Below, piece after piece: positions 42,215-50,711 of a stretch of DNA of 64,000 nucleotides. Under the pieces are notes generated by a model that saw nothing but the letters and a program-made list of their open reading frames with translations, was not told where the DNA came from and did not search any database. Origin of the DNA: Flammeovirga aprica JL-4. GTDB lineage: Bacteria; Bacteroidota; Bacteroidia; Cytophagales; Flammeovirgaceae. The stretch is from the NCBI RefSeq assembly GCF_012844305.1, contig NZ_JABANE010000008.1, positions 62,001-126,000 of the forward strand, given 5' to 3'. Position numbers and translations under genes: made by a program. Numbering within the stretch: position 1 is the stretch's first letter; every line of letters begins with the position of its first letter.

Positions 42215-43189
42215 ATGAGTAATATCTTTGAGCAAGCTATTCGTAGAATTGCAGTTAGGGAAACTGTAAGAGCTATTGATTCGGTGGGCCGTAATCTTTC
42301 TGAAGCAGGCCAAGAAGTTAGAATGCCCTCTATGTGGACTAAACTTCTCTATATACCATTTAATGCTATAATCATTTATTTTATTAGTCGGTTAATTGGA
42401 GCCTTTATAGTTGGTATTTATCCTGATATTATAGAAAAAGGGTTTGGAGGTATATTCGTTTTTATAGCTGGAGCTTTGTTTGTTTTGTATTGTGCTTTGA
42501 GTAAGCAGTATGTATATGGTACAAAACGAAAAGAAATCCATAAAAGTGATAAAAGGTATAAAGTTGGATATAGGTTAGAATATAAAATTGTAAAGGATAA
42601 ATCTGTAAAAATAGAGCTTCCTTTAAAGTATAAGTACATGTCTATATTTGGGGCTTGTTGTGCTTTTATTCTTGCTGCAAGTTTTGGTATGCCTAAAGAA
42701 TACATGACGGAGGAGGAAAAACAACTGGCATTGATTGCTGAAACGGAAAAAGAGGAAGCAGCATATATTGAGAGAATGAATAAAGATGTTTATCTAGTTT
42801 TCCATAAAACAGGCATTAGTGGTGTTGACAGTGTAGTGATTTTTGGCAGTTCGTCTTATAATGCTTCCAGTGGTGTTTATGGAGAGTTGGTTAGTCACGC
42901 TGTACCTCATATTGAAAAAGAAAAGGGTTTTGTTTCTCAAGAATATCGCTATTCTCCTCATAAAAAATATCATGTACCCCTTGGTGGAGCTGTAGCAGGT
43001 AAAAAATATTTTGATGATTCAAGTGTTTTATTAGAAGCAAGGTTTTATGGTCATGGTTTTACTCCTAATCAGATTAAAAACAAGCTTAATTCTTTTGTTG
43101 ATAAGAAGAAGCTAAACCATGAAATAATGAGAAAGCTTGGAAAAGTAGTGCTAAAAAAAGACGATGATGTAATGAATCAAGAAATATAA
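42215..43189 (+). CDS. Membrane protein of unknown function (accessory)
   Basis: 324 residues. Amphipathic N-terminal helix (FEQAIRRIAVRETVRAIDS), transmembrane segments at about 45-68, 75-97 and 142-158, then a soluble domain of about 160 residues (VYLVFHKTGISGVDSVVIFG, EKGFVSQEYRYSPHKKYHV). No family recognised. Codon use is AT-rich and has few gene-specific signs of phage structure. It has its own control region and terminators, a typical lysogenic-conversion or exclusion gene setting. Confidence 0.55.
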   Translation: MSNIFEQAIRRIAVRETVRAIDSVGRNLSEAGQEVRMPSMWTKLLYIPFNAIIIYFISRLIGAFIVGIYPDIIEKGFGGIFVFIAGALFVLYCALSKQYVYGTKRKEIHKSDKRYKVGYRLEYKIVKDKSVKIELPLKYKYMSIFGACCAFILAASFGMPKEYMTEEEKQLALIAETEKEEAAYIERMNKDVYLVFHKTGISGVDSVVIFGSSSYNASSGVYGELVSHAVPHIEKEKGFVSQEYRYSPHKKYHVPLGGAVAGKKYFDDSSVLLEARFYGHGFTPNQIKNKLNSFVDKKKLNHEIMRKLGKVVLKKDDDVMNQEI

Positions 43190-43194
43190 ATAAA

Positions 43195-43297
43195 AAACCC
43201 TCAAACCCGTAAAATACGAGCAGAGGGTTTAATTAACGATTCTGATATAATAATAACACATTGACACTTATTCACAAAAAGTGCAGTGTGTTATTTT
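43195..43297. terminator. Two hairpins between 42215 gene and integrase
   Basis: AAACCCTC (43195-43202) pairs with GAGGGTTT (43223-43230). AATAACACATTGACACTT (43252-43269) pairs, with small bulges, with AAGTGCAGTGTGTTATT (43279-43295), followed by T. They separate the converging genes. Confidence 0.7.
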
Positions 43298-43298
43298 T

Positions 43299-44516
43299 TT
43301 AATTAAAATTGATTGCTTCGAATTCTCTAAATATTCTTTCTTCTAGTACCAGTGCATAATACTTCTGAGTTGTAATTACAGATGAGTGCCCCATCATTTT
43401 TGATACAGATTCCACGCTCATTCCTTGCATAAGCATTATACAACCAAATGTCTTTCGACCGATTTTATGAGTAAGGTTATAGTCTAGTTTCATACATTGA
43501 CCGATCATTCTTAAAAAGTGATTGATATGTGCTCCAGTCTTAAAATCATCTTTATGAGAACCATCAAAATGATTGAGCATCTCCAGAGCTTGAGGAATAA
43601 GAGGGATGATACAAGGTTTATTATTCTTTTTCTCCGTTTTTGATCGGAAAATTTCTACATACTTGTTTCTGTTTCTCATTTTTATGTGAATTTTTGGATC
43701 AAATCTTTTTATTTCATTGAAATGCATACCAGTATAAGCACCAAAGAGTAACCATTTTTTGGCTAGTTCATAAGCTGGAATATTTTTAAGGTATGTATCT
43801 TTATGTTTTTCAATATTGAAAACTTTCAATAATTCGATCTGATCTTGATTGAGATACAGGATTCTACTTGGTTTTCTACCGTCCATTTCAATTTTCCCAA
43901 AGCGTATGTTGGGTACACTGTTAAGTTCTGCATAATAGTTGAATGCATTTCTTAACATTGAAAAGTCTTGTCGAATAGTGTTGTGAGAACGCCCAAAGTC
44001 TAATTGTTTATAGTAGACTTCTTCAAGTTTAAATGTAGTCACCTGATTTGCGTGTGTAATTTTACTGTCAGCAAGTATTCTGACGATTCTTTTTTGCATG
44101 ATTTCTAGTTGTTTAAGTCTGTTGATTGATACACTTTTTTTTCTTTTGCTTACATAGACTGAAAAAATATGACCTATTTCAAGGTTTATTCCATTACCAC
44201 GGGCATGTTTGATAATGTCATCGACTGTAATATTTTTGTTTGTCTGAAGTAAAGTGTTTGCAATTTGTCTGATATGTGTTTCCCATAAGAAAAGCGTTTC
44301 GTTGAGGATATTTGCATTTTTACATCCTTCCACTCGATTACTTTTCCAATTTTCCCGATTACATTTTACACTGGTACTTATACCTGAGTTAGCTCTTTGT
44401 CCGTTAAATGTGACTCTTGCACAAATGGACCCGATTCCAGTTTTTGCAGTGGTTCTTAGCTTTCGGAAATAGAATGAAACATGAAGGTTCATTTGTTGTG
44501 TTTTTAGTTGTAACAT
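43299..44516 (-). CDS. Tyrosine recombinase (phage integrase), catalytic Arg I replaced
   Basis: 405 residues from ATG 44516 (MLQLKTQQMNLHVSFYFRK); longer frame to 44570 is less likely. N-terminal arm-binding part, SAM-like core-binding domain (about 100-200), catalytic domain at 210-400. Catalytic set: Lys in RSKTEKKNNKPCIIPL, THKIGRKT with His and Arg II, GHSSVITTQKYY with His and the nucleophile Tyr. The box that should read TGLR is TGMH (codon CAT), so Arg I is His. Placed at the right end of the prophage next to the attR candidate. Activity is doubtful. Confidence 0.88.
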   Translation of the reverse strand: MLQLKTQQMNLHVSFYFRKLRTTAKTGIGSICARVTFNGQRANSGISTSVKCNRENWKSNRVEGCKNANILNETLFLWETHIRQIANTLLQTNKNITVDDIIKHARGNGINLEIGHIFSVYVSKRKKSVSINRLKQLEIMQKRIVRILADSKITHANQVTTFKLEEVYYKQLDFGRSHNTIRQDFSMLRNAFNYYAELNSVPNIRFGKIEMDGRKPSRILYLNQDQIELLKVFNIEKHKDTYLKNIPAYELAKKWLLFGAYTGMHFNEIKRFDPKIHIKMRNRNKYVEIFRSKTEKKNNKPCIIPLIPQALEMLNHFDGSHKDDFKTGAHINHFLRMIGQCMKLDYNLTHKIGRKTFGCIMLMQGMSVESVSKMMGHSSVITTQKYYALVLEERIFREFEAINFN

Positions 44517-44544
44517 GTGAGGTTTTAGATTAGAATTTGAAACA

Positions 44545-44562
44545 TCACATATTACTGTGTGA
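44545..44562. promoter_or_regulatory. Small dyad in front of the integrase
   Basis: TCACA (44545-44549) and TGTGA (44558-44562) form a dyad with an 8-base spacer; a further TCACAT follows at 44567. Possible regulator site just upstream of the integrase start. Confidence 0.35.
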
Positions 44563-44582
44563 CACCTCACATGATATAGTTG

Positions 44583-44713
44583 AAAAAAATTACCCTATTC
44601 AATTGATATTGAATAGGGTAATTGTGATGTATGTTATTATGTCCAAAAGCTGTATTTTTGATAATATGCGTTTGCATTTAGTTTGGAAGCAAAAAGTAGA
44701 TAGATTAATTCGC
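44583..44713 (-). ncRNA. Candidate small RNA (about 130 nt) upstream of the integrase
   Basis: On the minus strand a Bacteroidota-type promoter is visible: TTG (44748-44750), 20-base spacer, TATTTTTG (44720-44727). About 130 bases later comes a perfect 15-bp hairpin ATTACCCTATTCAAT (44589-44603) / ATTGAATAGGGTAAT (44608-44622) followed by seven T. No gene lies between. Either a free small RNA or an attenuated integrase leader. Confidence 0.45.
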
Positions 44714-44760
44714 GGTTTGCAAAAATACGACGAAAATCATCGTTAATCAATTTTTTTCGT
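44713..44760. repeat. Candidate attR (right prophage end)
   Basis: Counterpart of 4774-4826: CGGTTTGCAAAAATA (44713-44727), TAATCAAT (44744-44751), TTTTTCG (44753-44759). See the attL entry; the similarity is broken and could be chance between AT-rich promoters. Confidence 0.3.
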
Positions 44761-44837
44761 AAAATAGCTTACCTTTAACCTATGATAATCAACGTAATAG
44801 TATGTAAAACTATTCGTAAATCAATAATTATTCACAA

Positions 44838-45419
44838 ATGAAGGACCTATTGACCCTAAGAATCAAAAACATGGTTTGCCCAAGATGTGTGCAAGCTGTT
44901 TGGAATATTTTGGATAAAAATGATGTTATGGTTGACCGTGTTGAGTTAGGTGTCGCCTATTTACAACTTCCTTTACAACCAGATCAGCGGGAAAATGTTA
45001 CAAAAGAATTAGAAAATTTGGGTTTTGAAATATTAGATGATAAACAGACCATCATTGTAGAGAAAGTGAAAAACTTGATTCATGATAAATTTCAAAATCT
45101 GGAAGAGCAACAGTGGAACAGGACTTTTTCTTCAGAATTAGAAGAACATTTAAATAAGGAATACTCTACAATCAGTCATCTTTTTTCTTCAACAGAAGGA
45201 GTGACAATTGAAAAATATTTGAATCAGCAAAAAATAGAAAAGGTAAAGGAGTTTTTGATTTATGATGAATTAAGCGTGAAGGAAATTGCTGATTTACTTG
45301 GTTTTAATAGTACACAATATCTGTCTAGTAAATTCAAGCAAGCAACAGGAATGACTCCAAATTCTTTTAAGAAAATGAACCCAACACACCTTAGAAATTG
45401 TTTAAGTAATAATACCTAA
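44838..45419 (+). CDS. AraC-family regulator with N-terminal heavy-metal-associated domain
   Basis: 193 residues. Residues 1-65: an HMA-like fold with the metal pair C14-x2-C17 (NMVCPRCVQAVW). Residues 85-185: AraC DNA-binding domain (IEKYLNQQKIEKVKEFLIYD, SVKEIADLLGFNSTQYLSSKFKQATGMTPNSFKK). The protein should sense a soft metal through its two Cys and control resistance genes; the CzcCBA-type pump at 47.6-53.3 kb is the obvious target. First host gene right of the prophage. A -7-like TACCTTTA is at 44770-44777. Confidence 0.85.
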   Translation: MKDLLTLRIKNMVCPRCVQAVWNILDKNDVMVDRVELGVAYLQLPLQPDQRENVTKELENLGFEILDDKQTIIVEKVKNLIHDKFQNLEEQQWNRTFSSELEEHLNKEYSTISHLFSSTEGVTIEKYLNQQKIEKVKEFLIYDELSVKEIADLLGFNSTQYLSSKFKQATGMTPNSFKKMNPTHLRNCLSNNT

Positions 45420-45421
45420 GT

Positions 45422-45464
45422 AACTGAAAAGCAGTGGTACTCAGGCTAGACCATTTCAGTTTTA
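45422..45464 (+). terminator. Terminator after the regulator
   Basis: AACTGAAA (45422-45429) pairs with TTTCAGTT (45454-45461); TGGT/ACCA extends the stem inside; T follows. Confidence 0.6.
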
Positions 45465-45593
45465 TCAAGAAGTAAAAAAAATTAAACATTTGTTAATTAT
45501 CGAAATGTAATGTACCTTATGAATTGTACTGAATCATTTGTAACTAATACCTGACGAATAACATTGCTTTAAGGTTAGTTTTTTTCTACTCCA

Positions 45594-47519
45594 ATGACAA
45601 AGAAGGATCAATTTTATCATAACCTATTACGTATACAACGCTCATTATCCTCCGATACTATTAAAAGCTGTATGGAATCTCTTTTGTATTTCGCTCAAGA
45701 ATACTTAGAGTCATCTTACTGTGTAATTTGTAAAGTGGGAGAATATGGAGATGTGTATCATTGTGTTTCACGATATGACCAAGGCAAAAAAGTGACAATG
45801 CCTTCGCTAGAACAGATCATCACAAAAACGATCGAGACGAAAGAAATGGTGATTGCTCAGGAAGATACACACGAGATTATTTGTCTTCCCATTAAAAATA
45901 TTCAACTGAATAAAGTAATGGGAGTCCTCTCTTTTGTACAGCAGAAAGATACAGAATATGATTTTTTTGCCATGGAGCAAGTTGCTATAATTGGTGAAAA
46001 TCTAATGGATGTTCTTCATCAAAAGAACACTACAAAAGTTCAATTGCCAGTCAATAATTCCTTCAATTTATCTTTCAAACCCTTTTTTACTGATTCTTAT
46101 AACCTTTGTTGTATCACAGATTCAGATTCCGGTGATTATTTGTTTATGAATCAATCATGGGAGAGAACCTTGGGGTATTCCATTGAAGAATTAAAAGCGT
46201 ATAATTTTTCCAACTGGGTGCATCCTGATGATATCAATGAAACCATAAAGGTTTTCCAAGATGTTTGTGACGGAAAAGTAATCAGATCCTTTATTAATAG
46301 ATACAGAACAAAATGGGGCGATTATAAATACCTGGAATGGGATGCGACTTTAGATGAAGATCGAAGAGTGATTTATGCTGTAGCGAGAGATATCACAAGT
46401 CAGCATGAAAACCATGAAAAACTATTTTTCCAATCAACGATTCTAAAAGCGGTTCAAGACAGTATTCTAGTAATCGATTTGGAGGGGAAAATATCTTATA
46501 TCAATGATGCCGTTATCTCCTTAACGGGGTATCCTAAAAATTACTTGATGGGCAGACCATTGGATGTGATTTTGAAAGGAGTGGACAGGAGCAAGACGAT
46601 CAATGTGGAAGTGAGCGATTTCTTGAAGGATGATAACTACATAGAGTTTCAGATTGAGAGAAGAGATGGAGAACACATTTGGATAGAAGTCAGAACAAGT
46701 GTTCTTGAGGATGTGTATGGTGATGCTATTGGATTCTTGGGGATTATCAAAGATATAACACACCGTAAGAAGTATGAAGATACGCTTATGAAAAGAAATG
46801 AGGAGCTGAGCAAAGCCAATAAAGAATTGGATAATTTTGTTTACAGAGTTTCTCATGATTTAAGAGCTCCAATCACATCTGCATTAGGTCTGATAGAGTT
46901 GTGTATGGAAGCATCTTTGGAAGAAGTAAAAGAATACCTCAAATTACAGCAGCGATCTCTTGTGAAGTTAGATGACTTTATTCGTGATATCTTGAATTAC
47001 TCAAGAAATAACAGAATGGAGTTGAAGCCAAACAGAGTAGAGATAAAAGATCTGATAGATGTAACTCTTGAACAGTATAAGTTTATCAGTAATTATAAAT
47101 TAGTAAAAATCACCAAAGAAATTAATATTGAGAATCACTTGTATTGTGATGAATCAAGACTTGCAGTAATTCTTAATAATTTAATTTCAAACGCCTATAA
47201 ATTTACAACTTTGGTTCCTAATCCAGAGATTAAAGTGGAAGTCAATGTCTCGCCAAATGATTTGGTTTTAGTCATAGAAGACAATGGTATAGGCATTAAA
47301 AATGATCATATCAGTAAGATTTTTGATATGTTTTACAGAGCCACTGACGTCAATAATGGATCGGGCTTAGGACTGTATATTGTGAGAGAAGCAGTGAAGC
47401 GTTTGGGTGGAGAAATTTCTGTGGAATCCATTTTGAACGAAGGCACCAAATTCAAAATTACCATCCCAAACCTGTGGAGTATTTTCCCTAAAGAAATAAA
47501 AGAAAAAGCTACAAACTAG
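45594..47519 (+). CDS. GAF-PAS-PAS sensor histidine kinase
   Basis: 641 residues, no transmembrane segment, so cytoplasmic. About 15-145: GAF-like domain (FAQEYLESSYCVICKVGEYGD). About 165-275: PAS 1 (SGDYLFMNQSWERTLGYSIEE) with PAC. About 285-395: PAS 2 (DSILVIDLEGKISYINDAVIS). H-box RVSHDLRAPITSALGL with His421 as phosphate acceptor; ATPase boxes NNLISNAYKF, EDNGIGIKN, IFDMFYRA, GSGLGLYIVREAV. No receiver domain and no response regulator next to it, so its partner is elsewhere. Stands alone between two terminators. Confidence 0.9.
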   Translation: MTKKDQFYHNLLRIQRSLSSDTIKSCMESLLYFAQEYLESSYCVICKVGEYGDVYHCVSRYDQGKKVTMPSLEQIITKTIETKEMVIAQEDTHEIICLPIKNIQLNKVMGVLSFVQQKDTEYDFFAMEQVAIIGENLMDVLHQKNTTKVQLPVNNSFNLSFKPFFTDSYNLCCITDSDSGDYLFMNQSWERTLGYSIEELKAYNFSNWVHPDDINETIKVFQDVCDGKVIRSFINRYRTKWGDYKYLEWDATLDEDRRVIYAVARDITSQHENHEKLFFQSTILKAVQDSILVIDLEGKISYINDAVISLTGYPKNYLMGRPLDVILKGVDRSKTINVEVSDFLKDDNYIEFQIERRDGEHIWIEVRTSVLEDVYGDAIGFLGIIKDITHRKKYEDTLMKRNEELSKANKELDNFVYRVSHDLRAPITSALGLIELCMEASLEEVKEYLKLQQRSLVKLDDFIRDILNYSRNNRMELKPNRVEIKDLIDVTLEQYKFISNYKLVKITKEINIENHLYCDESRLAVILNNLISNAYKFTTLVPNPEIKVEVNVSPNDLVLVIEDNGIGIKNDHISKIFDMFYRATDVNNGSGLGLYIVREAVKRLGGEISVESILNEGTKFKITIPNLWSIFPKEIKEKATN

Positions 47520-47541
47520 ATCCGTAGATCAGTTTGTAGCT
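47507..47541. terminator. Bidirectional terminator between kinase and czcA
   Basis: AGCTACAAACT (47507-47517) pairs with AGTTTGTAGCT (47531-47541). In the minus direction TTTTTCTTTT follows, so it mainly ends the efflux operon; it overlaps the kinase stop codon. Confidence 0.8.
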
Positions 47542-47588
47542 TGAAAGTAGTATAAAAAAGGGTGTATATGATTATATAGTGAAAAAGG

Positions 47589-50500
47589 TTATGCCTTTTT
47601 ACGACTATAGAAGATACTAAAGAATACCGGGAATACGATCAGCGTTAAGACTGTTGCAGTAAGAATACCCCAAACAATCACGACCGCTAAAGGCTTCTGA
47701 GATTCCGAACCAATTCCCGTTGACATTGAAGCCGGTAATAAACCTACAAAGTCAGTCACTGCGGTCATCAATACTGGACGAATTCTTGATTTTACGCCAT
47801 TGTGAACGGCATCATCCAATCCCATTCCTTCTTGTAAATTACTCTTGAACTTGGAGACGAGTAGTACACCATTCTGTACACAAATACCAAACAAGGCAAT
47901 AAAACCTACACCGGCAGAGATACCGAAGTTCATCGTAAAGAACGTCAAACCAAGAATACCACCAATTAAGGCGAATGGTACGTTCATCATCACGATACTA
48001 GCGTCTTTTACGTTATTGAACGTTGTCAATAATACCAAGAAGATCATGACCATCACGACTGGAACGACTTGCATCAAACGGTTTTGAGCACGTTCCATGT
48101 TTTCAAATTCACCATCCCATGAGAAGTGCATTCCTTTACTGATATTCAAAGTGCCTTCTACTTTTTCTTGAGCTTCAGCCACTGCACTACCAAGGTCTCT
48201 CCCTCTTACGGAGAAGGTAATGGCAACAAATCTTTCACCACCACTTCTGTAAACAAAGGCAGGGCCTGTTTGAGTAGTGATATCAGCGATTTCGCCCAAC
48301 TGTACCATTCCACCATCTAATGTTGGAACTTTGATATGACCAATCATATCAGAATCTTGTCTGAACTCCTCTTGGTAACGAACACGGATATCAAACCTTC
48401 TCTCGTCTTCATACAATTGAGTGGCCGCTTTACCACCAATTGCCATTTCGATTACGGATTGAGCATCAGCTGTAGCCACTCCATAAAGCGCCATTTTTTC
48501 CTGATTCAGATCAATACGTAATTCAGGTTGACCGATTAGTTTGATGACGTTAAGGTCAGTGATACCGTCAATGCCTTCCATGATGTTTTTAGCCTCATTG
48601 GCTAAATCTTCCAATTGGAATAAATCATTACCATAGATTTTTAAGGCTAAAGCACCTTTCACACCAGTTACAGCTTCTTCCACATTATCCATAATAGGCT
48701 GTGAGAAGTTGAAAGAAACACCTTGGTAATCGTTTAATTTATCTTCGAGTTCAGTGATGATTTCTTGTTTTGATAGTCCTCTTTCCCATTCATCTTGAGG
48801 GTAAAGGTCTACGTGGAATTCAATATTGAAGAATCCCGTAGGGTCAGTACCATCATTAGGTCTACCTGTTTGAGATAATACGCCTCTTACTTCAGGAGTT
48901 TCACGAATCGTTTTTCTGAGTTTTTGCGTCATATCATACGACTCACTCAAGCTAGAACTGATCGGCATAAAGGCTCTGATATAAATCGCCCCTTCATTTA
49001 GCTGAGGTAAGAATTCAGTACCCAATCTTGATCCAAAGAATAAACCAACTGATAATACAGCACCTGATAATAGCACTGTTAATCTTTTACGCTTGTAAGC
49101 CCAAGAGAATGCACCGTAGAACATTTTTTGCATGAAACGAGTGAAGAAATTCTCTTTCTCTTTTACATTTTTCTTTAAAAGAACACTTACCAAAACAGGC
49201 ACCAATGTCAGGGACATAATCAAGGCACCTAGTAATGCAAATCCAAAAGTATAGGCTAATGGTGAGAACATTTTTCCTTCCACTTTCTGGAATGCGAAAA
49301 TTGGTACTAAGGCAAGAATAGTAATTAACTGAGACGAGAATAAGTTAGCTCCCAATTTAGAACCTGCAGACTTGATCAAACCTAATTTCGATAGCTTGTT
49401 GAATTTCTCCATTCCAAGTTCTCTCGCTCGTTTATCAAGTACTACAAAGAGTCCTTCCACCATTACAACGGCACCATCGATGATAATACCAAAGTCAATT
49501 GCTCCTAATGAAAGAAGATTGGCAGACATGCCTTTCATCCTCATACAAACTAATGCAAACAGGAGTGAAAGCGGGATAATGATGGAGACAATAAAAGTCG
49601 TTCTCCAATCTGCCATAAAGAGTAATACAAAAATGACTACAAAGAAAATACCTTCTGCTAAGTTCTTCATTACGGTGTCAGTAGTGTACTCAATCAGCTC
49701 GGCTCTATCATAGAAAGGTTCGATTTGTGTTCCTTCAGGAAGTACTCTTTCGTTCAAGTCTTGAATTTTCACTTGAAGTCTTTCGATTACTTCACTAGGA
49801 TTTTCACCACGACGCATCACTACAATACCTTGCACCAAATCAGGATCATCATTCAAACCAACAATACCCAATTTAGGAGCAAACGTTTCTTGTACTTTCG
49901 CTACATTTTTGACCAAAACAGTTGTATTGCCATTTCGCTCAATGATCACATTTTCGATCTCCTCTTTATTGTTCAAAAGTCCAATACCTCTTACAACATA
50001 GGCTTGGTTTCTTTTCTCAATTACATCACCGCCCACATTGACATTACTTCTTTCTAAAGCTTCATAAAGCTCCAATGCAGTAATATCATATTGTGACATC
50101 AAATGCGGATCAGCACTTACTTCAAAGATTTTTACCTCACCACCAAAACTTACCACATCTGCAATACCCGGTACAGCTCTCAACTGTCTTTCAATCGTCC
50201 AATCTTGAAGCGTTTTTAATTCCCTTACGGATTGATGATCTGATTTTAATGTATATCTAAAAATCTCACCGGTAGGTCCAGAAGAAGGTTCCATTTCAGA
50301 ATCAACGCCATCAGGAAGATCCACATTCATGATTCTGTTCGCTACCAATTGACGGGCTTTAAATTCATCCACATCATCACCAAAAGCGATAGTAACTACG
50401 GACAAACCGAACAATGAAATCGAACGAACTTCAGTTTTACCAGGGGTTGAATTAACCTCTACCTCAATCGGCAGGGTTACAAATTTTTCCAACTCTTCTG

Positions 50501-50681
50501 CACTCTTACCAGGCCATTGTGAGATAATTCTTACTCTTGGGTTGGTAACGTCAGGAAATGCCTCGATGGGTGTATTTTGATAGCTAATTACTCCGGAAAC
50601 GATCAGGATTAGTGTCATAAAGAACACAAAGAATCGGTTTCTCAGAGAGAAGCTAATGATATTTTGAACAAAGTTTTTCAT
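47589..50681 (-). CDS. czcA: HME-type RND metal efflux pump (CzcA-like)
   Basis: 1030 residues, the usual length. Twelve transmembrane segments in the RND plan with two large periplasmic loops. TM4 carries the divalent-metal signature DFGIIIDGAVVMVEG (Asp, Asp, Glu as in Co/Zn/Cd pumps, unlike the CusA type). N-terminal VTNPRVRIISQWPGKSAEELE is typical of this family. It drives metal export with protons and works with the adaptor (50712) and outer-membrane channel (52018). The adaptor gene lies 30 bases upstream in the same operon. Confidence 0.9.
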   Translation of the reverse strand: MKNFVQNIISFSLRNRFFVFFMTLILIVSGVISYQNTPIEAFPDVTNPRVRIISQWPGKSAEELEKFVTLPIEVEVNSTPGKTEVRSISLFGLSVVTIAFGDDVDEFKARQLVANRIMNVDLPDGVDSEMEPSSGPTGEIFRYTLKSDHQSVRELKTLQDWTIERQLRAVPGIADVVSFGGEVKIFEVSADPHLMSQYDITALELYEALERSNVNVGGDVIEKRNQAYVVRGIGLLNNKEEIENVIIERNGNTTVLVKNVAKVQETFAPKLGIVGLNDDPDLVQGIVVMRRGENPSEVIERLQVKIQDLNERVLPEGTQIEPFYDRAELIEYTTDTVMKNLAEGIFFVVIFVLLFMADWRTTFIVSIIIPLSLLFALVCMRMKGMSANLLSLGAIDFGIIIDGAVVMVEGLFVVLDKRARELGMEKFNKLSKLGLIKSAGSKLGANLFSSQLITILALVPIFAFQKVEGKMFSPLAYTFGFALLGALIMSLTLVPVLVSVLLKKNVKEKENFFTRFMQKMFYGAFSWAYKRKRLTVLLSGAVLSVGLFFGSRLGTEFLPQLNEGAIYIRAFMPISSSLSESYDMTQKLRKTIRETPEVRGVLSQTGRPNDGTDPTGFFNIEFHVDLYPQDEWERGLSKQEIITELEDKLNDYQGVSFNFSQPIMDNVEEAVTGVKGALALKIYGNDLFQLEDLANEAKNIMEGIDGITDLNVIKLIGQPELRIDLNQEKMALYGVATADAQSVIEMAIGGKAATQLYEDERRFDIRVRYQEEFRQDSDMIGHIKVPTLDGGMVQLGEIADITTQTGPAFVYRSGGERFVAITFSVRGRDLGSAVAEAQEKVEGTLNISKGMHFSWDGEFENMERAQNRLMQVVPVVMVMIFLVLLTTFNNVKDASIVMMNVPFALIGGILGLTFFTMNFGISAGVGFIALFGICVQNGVLLVSKFKSNLQEGMGLDDAVHNGVKSRIRPVLMTAVTDFVGLLPASMSTGIGSESQKPLAVVIVWGILTATVLTLIVFPVFFSIFYSRKKA

Positions 50682-50711
50682 TTCTTCTACAAATTTTTAG
50701 CAGGTGACGGA

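Larger units (their letters stand above)
4774..44760. mobile_element. Integrated temperate siphovirus-like prophage, about 40 kb
   Basis: Between the U32 gene and the HMA-AraC gene lies a continuous phage genome: repressor-like genes, exonuclease, capsid protease, capsid, tail tube, tape measure, both terminase subunits, portal, tail proteins, primase-helicase, and a tyrosine integrase at the right end. The tape measure implies a long tail; no contractile-sheath protein was seen, so siphovirus morphology is inferred. The ends are approximate and rest on the weak attL/attR candidates given separately. The integrase carries an Arg-to-His change at a catalytic position, so the prophage may be unable to excise by itself. 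Confidence 0.9.

Noticed and set aside
44537..44746. 69-codon plus-strand frame upstream of the regulator
   Set aside because: It spans a perfect terminator hairpin and has no protein-like features.
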